Below, piece by piece: positions 43,480 to 54,334 of a DNA stretch of 64,000 nt (positions within the stretch are counted from its first letter, which is position 1; every line of letters starts with the position of its first letter). The DNA lies in NCBI GenBank assembly GCA_023548195.1, contig JAJHZJ010000028.1, positions 1,506,001 through 1,570,000 on the forward strand. Reading direction: 5' to 3'. The notes beneath the pieces are model-generated. The model was not told the origin of the DNA. It made no database searches and saw only the letters and a list, made by a program, of their open reading frames with translations. This DNA is from Bettongia penicillata ogilbyi (lineage: Eukaryota; Chordata; Mammalia; Diprotodontia; Potoroidae). The position numbers and the translations under genes are program-made.

Positions 43480-43875
43480 CTGGGAGAGTGAGCATAGCAA
43501 GACAGAACACAGCACAATATGGGAACTAGCAGAGAGCAAATAAGGTTAGTGATCTTTATTAAGTGTAAATACTCACAATACTAGGGAATAGTAATGGAGG
43601 ATGGAAACACAGATCTACTGGGATCCCCTACGGAATAGGGGACAAAAAATAAAATCCAGTGGGTTTTTATGGGATTGTTATCTGAATAGTAGTTCACATG
43701 GCAAGAAGAGGGCAAGATGCACAGTTGATTTAATTCACTAATTCATCAGTCACAACAGTTTAGCCCCAGAATAGGGTGACAGATAGGGGTCTAAAGTCTA
43801 ATAGATTTACTCCCCCAAATCAGTGTCTCTGGAGACCTGTTTAGGGTCCAGGACTACAGTGACAATTACAGTACC
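43480..43875 (-). mobile_element. Possible LTR fragment, antisense
   Basis: The minus strand has an AATAAA signal (plus 'ctttattaagtg' near 43556). The text 'ctacggaataggggac' and 'agggtgacagataggggtct' reads like a terminal-repeat U3/R region. No ends, target duplication or second copy were found, so this is tentative. Confidence 0.25.
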
Positions 43876-44429
43876 TAGTATTGTGCTCTATGAAGTGTTT
43901 GACCAGCATTCCGTATAAAAGGATTATCTGATAAGCCCTATTCTTTTTCCTTTAATTAGCAACTGTTGTGTGGGGCCACAATCTATTAGCTACTAACCAA
44001 CTATCACAAAGAATCACTCTGAGGGAATGGCAAGAGACAGCACATGCCAAGCAAGAATGTTCAAGTCAAACCACGACCACCATGTTGACTACAATCTTCC
44101 CTCAGACCTTAACAGCAGTAGCTGGAGACTGAATCCAACCATCTTGGGAAGAAGAATGTTTCCAGTCCAGATGTCCTCAGAAATCATACAGAGAAGCAAC
44201 CACTGTAAAGATTCATCCCAGAAACGGCTACTGCAAGTCCTACAACCACAGCCACTGAAGACCCAGAATACAAAGTTCTTGCCACCCAAGTTCTTAGCAC
44301 TGTCAAATAGTTCAAAGAAGTAGATATGATTTTAGCAATGGAAAGGACATCTTAAAAGAGGCATTAACATCTGCTTCACCACTGTGCTGTAAGGAATATG
44401 GGACTTTCTCATCTGACGTGTATCGTAAA
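43876..44429. other. Unique sequence
   Basis: No TE recognised. The 98-codon frame at 44027-44323 has no recognisable domain. Confidence 0.4.
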
Positions 44430-44575
44430 ACTCTGATAGGTGTTGTTTCCTCAATTAGAACGGGAGCTTCTTGAAAGCAGGGATTGTCTTTTCTATTTGG
44501 ACTCCCACTACTTGGTACAGTGTTTCATACACATTAAGTGCTGAATAAATGCTTCATTCATTCATTTATTCATGA
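44430..44575 (+). mobile_element. L2 LINE 3' end with terminal tandem
   Basis: 'aacgggagcttcttgaaagc', 'actacttggtacagtgtttc' and 'attaagtgctgaataaatgc', then TTCATTCATTCATTTATTCA, the short terminal repeat of L2. Confidence 0.88.
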
Positions 44576-44839
44576 ATCCTTAAGACTTTTCCATTCCTCT
44601 AGTGTGCCTTTAGAAAAAAAATTAAGAAGAGCGAGAAAAACAGACTATTTTCTTATGACTTGTCAGCTCTCTAGGTCTTGACTTAATGCATACTGAAGGA
44701 GTCAGTCATGTACCACGTGGTATTTATGTACACACATTGATTTTCCACTATAAATAGAGAACCATTCTCTTATCTGTATTGAACTTACTTCTATTTTGAA
44801 CCTCTTTTCCAATTTGATATCACTTTGAAGTCTGATCTT

Positions 44840-45030
44840 CTCTTTGAAAGGCTTTGTCTACCTTCTAGTCTCATCTGGAAGCCACATTTGCATGGCCTTG
44901 ATTCCAACATCCCGGTCATTGATGAAAATGTTAGAATAACACTGGGCTCCAGCCCAGTACATGTTGTTAGCCATCATGATGCTCTCTAAATTATTCTGTG
45001 CTAATGACTCTCTAGACACAACTGTCTGCC
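44840..45030 (-). mobile_element. CR1/L3 fragment, antisense (weak)
   Basis: 'catcccggtcattgatgaaa', then 'atgttagaataacactgggc' parallels the antisense segment seen near 11170-11200. It is short and diverged. Confidence 0.4.
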
Positions 45031-48029
45031 TGAACAGAACATTCTGCTCTGACCCTTTAAATTCTCAGTCTCTTTTTTCGTCCATTGAGCTAACACATGC
45101 CTCCCTCACAAACATTACCACCACCTCAAGGTACAGTATAGCAGAACCAAGGAAATTCCAAGCTGCTATTCATCACCTATGTGAGAGAAATACTTTATGA
45201 CCTTTAAAGGAGGCCCTAGTCCATTAATACAAATCTCCTGCAATGTTATACATATTTACTCATGGTAGATTTCACTCCTGGCTCAGGAAATCTAAAGGAA
45301 GTCAACTAAAAAAAAACCATAAAGGCAATTTTTATCACTTGTTTCTGTGGGAGTCTGGCGAATGTGCTTAGGGATCCAAGTCCTACAGCCCAGAGTGCTC
45401 AAACTGTCACTAACACACACAGAAAGTTCATAGATCAGCCAAGACACAGCAGCCTCACAGACTTCCCAGGCTTTCCCCAAAAGGAATCAATGCTGTTTTT
45501 CCTGCAGCTGTACAATGGTGTAGCAGCATTATTCTTTAAAATTTACTTCTGTTTTGAGACTAATTTTATAAGATTATCTGTAATCATGAATCAGTATTCT
45601 CCTTTCTGTATCAAAGGCTCTCCGGCACCCATTTATCTTTCCAAAGTGTACATTCCCTCATCCACCCACAAAAAAGTCAAGTAGTCAGCACTGTTATAAT
45701 CACCCCCAAACCCAAGGCTTATAACATAGATTCACTGCAGAAAGACAGAACCAGGGGAAAGAAGTCAAAGGTCATCTAGCCTCATAAAAAGGAAGGAAAT
45801 AGAATGGAGAGGTCACATCTCCAGAAGCTGAGCCCTCTTCAGATAGGTGAGATCACAGACCATCCTAGGGTAGACTACAGAGTCATCTCTTTCTTCACCT
45901 GGAGTCAGAATGTGCCAAGGGTCAAGCACGAAACTGAAAAGTGTAATAATTATACCTTCACTTTTCCTGACTGCACATTGAGAAATGTCCCACTGTATTA
46001 TGGGTGTAATCAGAAACAATATCCTGGTTGCCTTTGGTATTCCTTCCCCTGAATGCTCTCCCTGTTAGCCTACTTCTGTCCTAAGCCTCTGGCAGACTGA
46101 GATGGACTGCTTGGCTCCATTTCTCTCAGTTTTTCTCTCACTTGCTCTGTCTCTAAATAATGGAAAACATCTTTCTTTCAGCTCTCACACCCACTCCCCC
46201 ACCTCTGCTCACTCTTTCTCCTCAGCAATGTAATCTGAGCTGAAATACAAACAGACCAGTTACCTCTTTGTTTGCCCCTATTGCATAATAACTGAAAAGG
46301 GGGAACAAAGGCTCCCATGAACTTTGGAGATTAATACCTCTTCTGTTCTCAGCTGTCAGATTTATTTCTCTTTTGTAGCTAAATCAGGTCATTATGCTAC
46401 AAATCTTTATTCTGGAGGAGAGATTTAAATCTCCGGTGGCGTTTTTTTTTCCCTGGGCATAATAAACCATAGTAATAGTAATTGGCTATAGTTTTATTTG
46501 GGTAGTTGGATGGGGGCTCCTATCAAATTCCCAATAAACCTTCCCTGACCCTTTTCACTTTGCAGAGCTCCTAGGAGTCCCAGCAACCCTTCCTATTGTC
46601 CTGGCACGTGGAATTTTATCCTTAATTATAGCTCTTTCCACATCTAAGTTGTCATGTTTCCACAGAGCCACTTTAAACAATCAAAGAAATTAAAAGGTCT
46701 TTTGGGTTGCTTTGTAATAATTACAGTAATTTTTTTTAAGTTTCCATAACTCAAGCATTTGTCCTTGACGTGCTCCGAATTATTTCTTTAGAAAAAAAAA
46801 GAAAGGATTGAAGGGTGAGGGGAAAGCTCAGCATAATGGAAGGCTTACAGACTCCATTTAGCTGCTTTAAAACCGGGACTAAGAAACAGCAGTTGAAGCC
46901 TGATTCTGAAATGAAAAGGCATTAAAGTCACCAAAAAATACCATTCACTGAGTCCCCTTTAGAACAGATGTCACTTCAACCAAAGGGTCAGGGAGGAGAC
47001 AGAGAAGGTATTAATAAGGGTAATGAAGCTACCAGTCCTGAAACTAAAGCTGTTTTTACAAAGACATTCTTTAGACAGAGCTTCCAGTGCTCCTAAAACA
47101 TCCAATGGAGTCCTTGCCTCCCTCATAAATCTCTTTTTCTCAGGATTGGTGGGGGTGCAGATGATGAGAGACACAGTGTAAGGAGAGGATGGAGAGGGCA
47201 AGGGAAACAAGCCTTGTATCTGTGCTCTAATGACAGACCCTACAGAAAATAAAAAAAATAACTAGAGACTAGGAAAGTTAAAATAGTAGCCTGAATGCAC
47301 CATGCTTTTAGCCCAGAGCACAAAGAACAAACGCAGATCTCTTAAAAAGGTACATTTGCCATATTATAACCCACTTTTCCCTACTGAGCTATATTTTTAG
47401 TTGTTTCAAGAATAGTACTCTCCTCTGAAGAAATGAGGAGGTAAAGTGAAGCTTTTCAAGAAACAGGAGGAAATGTTCTCTGAGAATACTCGTGTCAAAG
47501 AGCTAAAAGTCCTTCTGTGGGAGCTGTTGGCTTCCTGACTCAATCATTGGTGTGGGCCCTGCTGAGTGCCTGGCAGGGAAGCAACGGTGTGGTCAGGTTC
47601 CAAGCCAAGGTCTCGGCTTGGGAGGTCTGAGAAAGTCATAGAGAAATAGGAAAAGCCATTCTGAGCCATGGAGGACAGAAGTGATTCATGGAGAGCGGTA
47701 GAGGATAGAGGAATTTGAAAATACAGAGAATGAAGAGAAAAAAAGTCCAAATTATTGGCCAAAGGAACCAAACTCCAAACCAGAAGATACAGGGAAGTGT
47801 TTTGAAACAAGAGTTTAGCAAAACTTATCACAATGAAATATCAAGTCTCCCCATATGCATCTACTTTTAGATATACCTGCCCACCCAAGGTGGGGTTCTC
47901 CTAATGGGTTTCCAAGTAGTTCTTAGCGCAAACAATCATTTGGAATCCTGATTGAGATGGAGGTTTTATTTAGACCTATACCAAGATAAGTTACGCTGTG
48001 TGTATATACAAATATATTCGCACATAATA
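45031..48029. promoter_or_regulatory. Longest TE-poor block (3 kb), candidate regulatory DNA
   Basis: I recognise no interspersed repeat in about 3 kb, the longest such interval. Within 46190-46960 the sequence is balanced and motif-dense: a SOX-like GGGGAACAAAGGC (46300), GGCATAATAAACC (46456), GTAATAGTAATTGGC (46473), CTTAATTATAGC (46621) and TTTGTAATAATTACAGTAA (46710-46728). A second motif-rich part is at about 45350-45650. No exon is apparent: frames are short, and splice-flanked open segments are not evident. Enhancer or conserved element status is inference. Confidence 0.4.
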
Positions 48030-48200
48030 GTTAACATTTATTTAACACCTTAAGGTCTGCAAAGTACTTTACAAATATTATTTCATTTTATCCTCACAAC
48101 TACCCTGAGAGATAGGTACTACTATTATCCCCAATTTATAGATGATGAAACTGAGGCAATAAAAGACTAAATTATTTGTCCAGGATCACACATCAAGACT
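48030..48200 (-). mobile_element. MIR SINE, antisense
   Basis: 'aatagttaacatttatttaa', 'tctgcaaagtactttacaaa' and 'tatagatgatgaaactgagg' is antisense MIR order. Confidence 0.85.
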
Positions 48201-48524
48201 GTGTAAATATGTATGGATGTGTGTGGGTGTCTCACACACACACGGATAATGAAGCTATTCGCCTTGAAATTAAACCTGTTTTCACACAGCATTCTTTAAA
48301 CAAATCTTCTGTGATTCTAAAACATCCAATAGAATCCTCACTTCACTCACAAACCTCTCTCTCAGGACTGACGAAGGTGAGGACAATGAGATGACAAGTA
48401 GGAGGGGAGGAAAGGGGTATGTGTTTCTGTGTGCAAGTGTGCATGTGTGCCTACAGGCTTCTAAAAAGAAAAAGATTTTTTTCTACCACTCTGAAATTCC
48501 CACCAAGAGAACAGTAGGAAACTT
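48201..48524. other. Unique sequence
   Basis: A short CACACACACACGG patch near 48233 and purine-rich text near 48400. At 48280-48380 a stretch resembles the sequence near 47030-47150 in reverse complement (see findings). Confidence 0.4.
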
Positions 48525-48755
48525 GGGAAGTCCTAAGTTCAGATCTAACTTCATACACTTACCAGCCATATGGCCCTATGCAAGTCACTTAGACTCCATG
48601 TTCCTCAGGTTCTTCAACTGTTAAGTCAAGATAATTCCAGCGCCTCTGTCTCTGGGGTGTTCTGGGGACCACACGATACAATATTTGTGAAGCATTTAGC
48701 ACCACACCTAAAACATATGACAGGTGCTATGTAAATGCTGTCGTTCTTATTAGAT
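48525..48755 (+). mobile_element. MIR SINE
   Basis: 'aagttcagatctaacttcat', 'ctatgcaagtcacttagact', 'gaagcatttagcaccacacc' and 'gacaggtgctatgtaaatgc' are in sense MIR order. Confidence 0.85.
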
Positions 48756-48942
48756 ATTATTATTACCAGTAGAATCAATGTTTTGGAGCATTGCTTCCAA
48801 AAAAAAGAATTAAAGGGTAGGGTTAATATCAGTGCCACATGCATAAATTTTGTACCCAAATGGTAACCTAGAATATCTTTTTAAGGGATGTGTGACTTCT
48901 AATGGTTAGGGCCCTATGATTTCTAGCACAAATACACCCAAG

Positions 48943-49180
48943 AGCAGGTAAAAGTAGAGTGCTGGGCCTGGAGTCGGGAAGACCTGAGATCAAACACAGC
49001 CTTAGACACCTACTAGCTGTGTGACCCTAGGCAAATAACTTAAACCCTGTTTGCCTTGCTTTCCTCATCTATAAAATAAGCTGGAGAAGGAAACAGCAAA
49101 CCATCATCTTTGCCAAGAAAACCCCAAATGGAGTCATGAAGAGTCAGACACAACTGAAAACCAATTGAACAAAAACACAC
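48943..49180 (+). mobile_element. MAR1-type SINE
   Basis: 'gtgctgggcctggagtcggg', 'cctgagatcaaacacagcc', 'agctggagaaggaaacagca' and 'gagtcagacacaactgaaaa'. The first few bases of the tRNA head are missing. Confidence 0.9.
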
Positions 49181-49454
49181 TCTGAAGGGAAGGCCCAGAA
49201 TGATTTACTGTGGCTGATCTTATGATACAGAATCATCACCAACAAACCCATCAGAACTTAGATATCCAACACATCCTATTCTAATTTTCCATTAAAATAC
49301 TCAGAGTGACTTAAGCAGGAAAACACTGGAAGACAGCAACGAAGCTAGCATTCTGCCGTTTTTATCTGAGTGTCTGAAGTAATAAGTAGGTTCACCATCA
49401 CAGTCCAGCTTTTCTCCCTTGCCAACAGCAGAAATAGAATAGAATGATAACACT

Positions 49455-49640
49455 GGTCACTTTGGCTGTGGAGTCAGAGGACATGGGCTCAAATTCTACC
49501 TCTAATATTTACTCTTCTTATGACTTTGGTCAAGTTATTTACCCTCCCTGGTCCTCATTTTGCTCATCTCTAATATGAGGTGGATTAGGTGGCTTCCAAG
49601 ATCCTCCAGGCTTAGATCTATGAATCTGGGGTGGCATTTC
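49455..49640 (+). mobile_element. THER1/MIR-like SINE
   Basis: 'gtcagaggacatgggctcaa', 'tttggtcaagttatttaccc', 'gaggtggattaggtggcttc' and 'cttagatctatgaatct' are the same family as 38940-39280 and 59165-59350. Confidence 0.75.
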
Positions 49641-49961
49641 AAGTCTAAGATGACTCATGCATTGTAGTACAGCACATGGTGTTTGGTGTACTCAATGTTT
49701 GGGATGTTTTTGCTTGTTTTTCTTTGTCACAAGAAAGGATTGGCAGGTGGGGTAAATGTGGGAGGAAAGGATGACTGTGATGTAAAGATGAAAGTCATTG
49801 ATAATTTTTTAAGAACATTTCTGCTAATTACAGGATCTGCATTAGCCAAGAGGAGGTTTTCCACATGCATGTCATATGAGCAATTGTTTCTGCTGTGTAT
49901 TAAAAACCAATGAAGTTCAGCTGCTCTATGAACTTTATCTACAGCAGTTTGCTGTAGTTTG

Positions 49962-50030
49962 CTCAAATTCAAACGTTCTTAATTTGAGGTCCATGAAATT
50001 GACTTTTTAAATACATTGATAGAGAGTGGC
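49962..50030 (+). mobile_element. hAT-type MITE fragment (family 2)
   Basis: 'gttcttaatttgaggtccat', then 'gactttttaaatacattg' matches part of the family defined by 53806-54055. Confidence 0.45.
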
Positions 50031-50560
50031 CCTGCTGCCAGGAAAACCTGATTCAAATCCAGCTTCAGATACTTACTAACTTTGTGAATCTGTTAGACTT
50101 CTGTTCCCCTCAGTTTTCTTAACTATAAAATAGAGATAATAAACAGCATCTACCTTGAAGATTAATCATTGCTGTATTGAAAAATCACGTCAATTTCCCA
50201 AACAAAGGAATGGTCTACAAATTCAGTTATAACAATATATAGCATTAGCAGATAATTGGAGAAATTATCTAATTATCATTGAGCCAGAGATGAGAGCAGA
50301 GTGATTGAATATTGTTCTACATAAAGCAGATTGGTTGTTGGTGCTAGGGGCAGGTGAAGGATAGGTAGGTTCCGGGCTTAGATGACTAAAAGATTTTGAA
50401 TAAAAGTTCTTAAAATGAAGTTTTATGGCAGTCTATTGACACTGATGGACCTTTTCTCAGAATAATATTTTAAATGTGTAAATGAGATAATATTTGCAAA
50501 CCACTTAGCTCAGTGTCTGACAAACAGTAGGTGTTATGTGAATGCTTATTCCATTCTCTT
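50031..50560 (+). mobile_element. MIR SINE split by an unnamed repeat
   Basis: Left part 50031-50160 ('gattcaaatccagcttcaga', 'cagttttcttaactataaaa', 'cagcatctaccttgaag') and right part 50477-50560 ('tgtaaatgagataatatttg', 'cttagctcagtgtctgac', 'gtaggtgttatgtgaatgc') join as one MIR. The 50161-50476 insert is repeat X copy A. Confidence 0.8.
50169..50476 (+). repeat. Unnamed repeat X, copy A
   Basis: A 308-bp stretch closely similar to 52236-52526 in the same orientation. Shared blocks are 'ttgctgtattgaaaaa', 'tatagcattagcagataat', 'gagatgagagcagagt', 'agatgactgaaaggttttga'-like text, and 'tctcagaataatattttaaa'. The last 70 bp are the left half of hAT family 2. It lies inside a MIR. Confidence 0.8.
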
Positions 50561-50562
50561 AT

Positions 50563-50697
50563 TTCAATATAATTGGTTTCCTTCATTATCCTATGTATTT
50601 TATTTTATGCATTTAAAAATATTATTCTGAGAAGGAGTCTATAGACTTCACCAAATTGCCAAATGAGTCCATGACACAAAAAAGTTAAGAACTTCTT
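50563..50697 (-). mobile_element. hAT-type MITE fragment (family 2), antisense
   Basis: 'ttttatgcatttaaaaatat', 'tattctgagaaggagtctat' and 'aaaaaagttaagaacttct' is the reverse complement of the left half of the family. Confidence 0.65.
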
Positions 50698-52235
50698 CTC
50701 TGGTCTAATAATAACATAGATGGACAAATAGTCCACAATGAGTCAAAACTGCTCAGAGAGGAATAGCATATGATGCATCCCTGGAATATAAGGAAGCTGA
50801 GTCCATTCCCTCCATCATACCCAGTTAAGTCTTATCATTATCACTTCAGGTACTTTGAAAGTATAATTTTTTATTATGATATCATGTCCCCACATTATTA
50901 AGATTTTAAATGTGAGACTTAAGGAGAATATTGTTGAAAACAATTGTTTTATTTAGCATTTTCTATACTCCTGTTTTAAGAAAAAGATTATGTAAAATAA
51001 TTATTACATTTAATTTTCGGTACCATATACCCAGGCCCCTTCCTCATTCCTGACTTTTACACAGTTATAAAGTATCTGAAAATGGATTTGAATTCAGATC
51101 TCAAATATAGTGCAGAGGGAGAGGTTATGCTCTTTGTGCGTGTCTGCTGGGCTATTCCAGACAAACAGATACATGCACTGAGCCTTATTTTTCCCTCCAT
51201 ACATTCTCTGCTACTAGGGCTTGTGCTGCTCATTGGCCTCAATGGCCTTCCAGCAACAAGGACACTTAAACTTTTTGAATTTAGTAAGAAAAGGAAGTTG
51301 GAAGCTCAGTTTGAGTGCTCAGTCAGAAGACATTATGTGAGAAGATGAGGCGTTTAAATTCAGATGTTATATAGCCCTTCTCTCGGGAGACAAAGTGATT
51401 TTCAAATTTCTACTCAGGGTTTGGATCAGGGGATGGCTGGGGTGGTGAGGTTTGGAAATCAAGATTATATGAGTCACCAATCTAGGGTTTGTAATTAAGA
51501 AGGGAAAAGTAAAAAGCTACTTAATCTAGAAGTGAAGAACTCCTCAATTCTATTTCAGCGCTGGGGAGGTGTGTCTGTAGGGAAGATGAAGGGAACTGAA
51601 ATATCAAGTGAGAATTTCCTTCTTCTCATTCAGTCAGAGAGCCAATATAAAGCCAGTGACCTTACTTCACGCTTCTCTACTCCAATACCTAAACTGCTCA
51701 CTGGCTACCCTATAATTCAAATAGAGAATGAGATTGCCCGGGGGTTTTGTACAACTACAGAGGAGAGAGCATGGCTGTACAACACCCATCATGACAGAAC
51801 GGAATTCCAGCATCCCTAATATTGAGACCAACCACTAACTTCCTTCTATTTCTGACTTGGCTACCTAGACTACTTAATTATGATAAGTCTTGAAAATGTA
51901 TCAGAGGAAAATTCTATTTCTGCTCTAATAATAGAAATGTGTAATGTTTACCACATTAACAGACTGTATCATACAAATTAAGGCTGCTTCTTCAGTCCCT
52001 ATCTATGAATATCTACATGTATATGAAGGTTCTTCAACAATCTTGGGGCAGGTGGGAATTTAAAAAATTAGAGTATAGGAGAGCTATGATTTTAAGAAAG
52101 TAATTTAATCTAGATTTGGATTTGATGAAAATTGTTTCCATAAAAACTGCATGTTGGAAAAGCAGATTTCTAAGTATGGGGAGAAGGAAAGCAATTTTTA
52201 AACATTATTTTAAAGTGCATTAGTAACATTGATGT
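50698..52235. other. Unique sequence
   Basis: No TE or gene recognised in 1.5 kb. Short frames near 51057-51348 and 51532-51819 show no domain. Confidence 0.4.
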
Positions 52236-52526
52236 TTGCTGTATTGAAAAACCAGATCAATTTCTAAATAAATGCATGGTCTAAACCTCAGCTATGACAA
52301 CATATAGCATTAGCAGATAATAGAAGAAATTGCCAAATTATCATTGAGTCAGAGATGAGAGCAGAGTCATTGGCTTTTTTCCTACATAGAACAGAATGGA
52401 TGTTGATTCTAGGAGGTGGAGGGAGAGAAGGGTTAGGAATAGATGACTGAAAGGTTTTGAGCAGGACTTTTTTAATTCCACTCTGTTGACACCTATGGAT
52501 CCTTTCTCAGAATAATATTTTAAATG
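52236..52526 (+). repeat. Unnamed repeat X, copy B
   Basis: Homologous to 50169-50476, about 2.07 kb away in direct orientation. Here the trailing hAT family 2 element continues to about 52625 instead of stopping half-way. Confidence 0.8.
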
Positions 52527-52625
52527 CATAAAATAAAATGCATAAGTTTACAAAGGAAATAATAAATTATATTGAAATATAGTTCTCAAAGTATTATAAA
52601 AACAAGTTCATAGACCTCTAGGTAA
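52462..52625 (+). mobile_element. hAT-type MITE (family 2)
   Basis: 'gacttttttaattccac', 'acctatggatcctttctcag', 'aataatattttaaatgcata', 'ttatattgaaatatagttct' and 'aaaaacaagttcatagacct' follow the same order as 53806-54055. Confidence 0.7.
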
Positions 52626-52691
52626 AAATACAAGAAGAGTATGGCTTCTGAGAGGAAGAAATGTTTTTCTACTGATGGAAGATTCCTATAT

Positions 52692-53174
52692 TGTTAATGT
52701 ATTTTGCATAATGGGAAGATCTTTCCTATCCATTAATAGGCTCATGTGTCCTGCTTGAGTCACATGGAAGCCTGAGTCACATGAATGTGTGGTGGCAGGA
52801 ACTTGCTGAACAGGTAGAACAGAAAGAAGTAGAGCAGGAATGGTGGCACAGAGCTGGGAGGAAGTTGGTCATAGTAGTTAGACATGAGGGAGAGAGAGAA
52901 AACAGGCAGCAAACTCTGAGTGTTCATTTGTGGGAAGGCCCTAATAGGAGGAAGGCTTGGGGATGGTGGCACCCCCTGCATTGTTATTATGTATAGATTT
53001 CTTTGTTGCTATGATGGATTTGGATTTCTGGTGTTGGGATTCAGCTTTCTGGTGTTTGAATAAATGTTTTGGTTTTGTCTTCCATGTGGAGAGTCTGTTA
53101 TATATTGTTATTCAGAATTAGGCTGGCATATTCATAACCATTGTAGGTGCTGTGAATATCATGTTGGTGCTACA
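52692..53174 (+). mobile_element. Solo LTR, family A, copy 2
   Basis: A 483-bp homologue of 3288-3721. It starts TGTTAATG and ends GTGCTACA, with AATAAA at 53059-53064, about 110 bp from the 3' end as in copy 1. It has an extra purine-rich part (52850-52960). No target duplication is clear (TATAT against ATCTC), so the ends are approximate. It is noncoding, with no internal retroviral sequence nearby. Confidence 0.78.
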
Positions 53175-53805
53175 ATCTCCAAGTCCCCAAGACTCTACAA
53201 ACTCTAAGTCCCAGCTAAGACCAGGACTGTATTGCTCCATTGGCATTCAACTAACTGTGCAGGGCCTCCAACCCTGCTAAAATTATGAACATCTTTGTCA
53301 CACTAGAGACCATTCAATTTTCTAGATTCAAAAACAAAAGAGAAATACCAGCTGTAGTACAAAGTATAGCGACCTCTTTACTCTTCACTTGGGAAAATGC
53401 ACCTGATAACATATAGCATACCTGTGGTTAAAAACCAACACTGGGTAGCAACTGAAACAGGGATGAGATTACAGACCCTGAGACAGAGAGTCATGAAATG
53501 GGAAGTCATTGATTGGGTTCTCTTCATTCAGTGTTCAACAGATGTGTCAAAATTCCAGAGCTCTAGATCCAGATCTTTATGCCATAATACTACCTTTATC
53601 CAAAGAGAAAAAGGAGACAGTCATTCCTTCATAAGGGAATCTTGTCCCCTTATTCTCCTCAAAGGCTTGCAGCCAGCAGGTAAGGACAAACTTGATGCAC
53701 AAAAACATGGAAGAGTGAGCCAGAGGCAGAGCTGGAACTAACTTGTTTCATGATTGGGGAAAACTTTCCCAACTGGGACAAACAGAATGAAAAACTACTT
53801 CATTT
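53175..53805. other. Unique sequence
   Basis: No TE recognised. The 114-codon frame at 53397-53741 has no recognisable domain, and I leave it uncalled. Confidence 0.4.
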
Positions 53806-53917
53806 CAGGGTTCTTAATTTTTTATGTCATCAGCCCCTTTGATAGTCTGGTGAAGCCTATGAAGACCCTCTCAGAATATTGTTTTAAAAACACTAATAAA
53901 TATATGTAGATAGATAG

Positions 53918-53981
<64 letters not shown>

Positions 53982-54055
53982 TTGTACAGGAAAACAATTA
54001 TATTAAAATGTAGTTACCAAAATATTTTCAAAAACAAGTCCACAGAATCCCTGAG
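53806..54055 (+). mobile_element. hAT-type MITE (family 2), with microsatellite
   Basis: Begins CAGGGTTCTTAATTTTTTAT, then 'gtcatcagcccctttgatag', 'gaagaccctctcagaatatt', a CA/TA microsatellite, 'aattatattaaaatgtagtt' and 'aaaaacaagtccacagaatc'. The 5' end resembles a hAT terminus. The 3' inverted repeat is lost. Confidence 0.75.
53905..53983. repeat. (GATA)(CA)n(TA)n compound microsatellite
   Basis: Short TAGATA, then about 15 CA units (53928-53957) and about 11 TA units to about 53980. It grew inside the MITE. Confidence 0.97.
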
Positions 54056-54334
54056 ATCTATCAACTTTCATAAAACACATTCATTTTAGGAAAGGACAGA
54101 GACCCTCAAGCCACAGCAACGCCATTCATGAGGGATGAAGAGGAAGGGAATTTACCTAGGGTACAGCAGCTGAGGAGAAGGAAGAAAGCATATGCTATCT
54201 GAGAGCTTCTTATTTTAGCTAATTATTCTTCCTAAAAGGTACTATGCCTCTGCAGCATAAGTCCTATCAATACCATCTGAATTTGGGGGTTCTAGAAGAA
54301 AACTCCAATTGCTCTAGCCTAATTGTAATCACAA

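Noticed and set aside
43480..43875. Confident LTR call
   Set aside because: Only a polyadenylation signal and general texture support it; ends and target duplication are absent, so it is kept at low confidence.
3288..53174. A single 49-kb provirus bounded by the two family A LTRs
   Set aside because: The LTRs are diverged, copy 1 has its own exact target duplication, and the intervening DNA is not retroviral.
53397..53741. 114-codon plus-strand open frame
   Set aside because: No domain or compositional signature; the length is within chance expectation for 64 kb in six frames.
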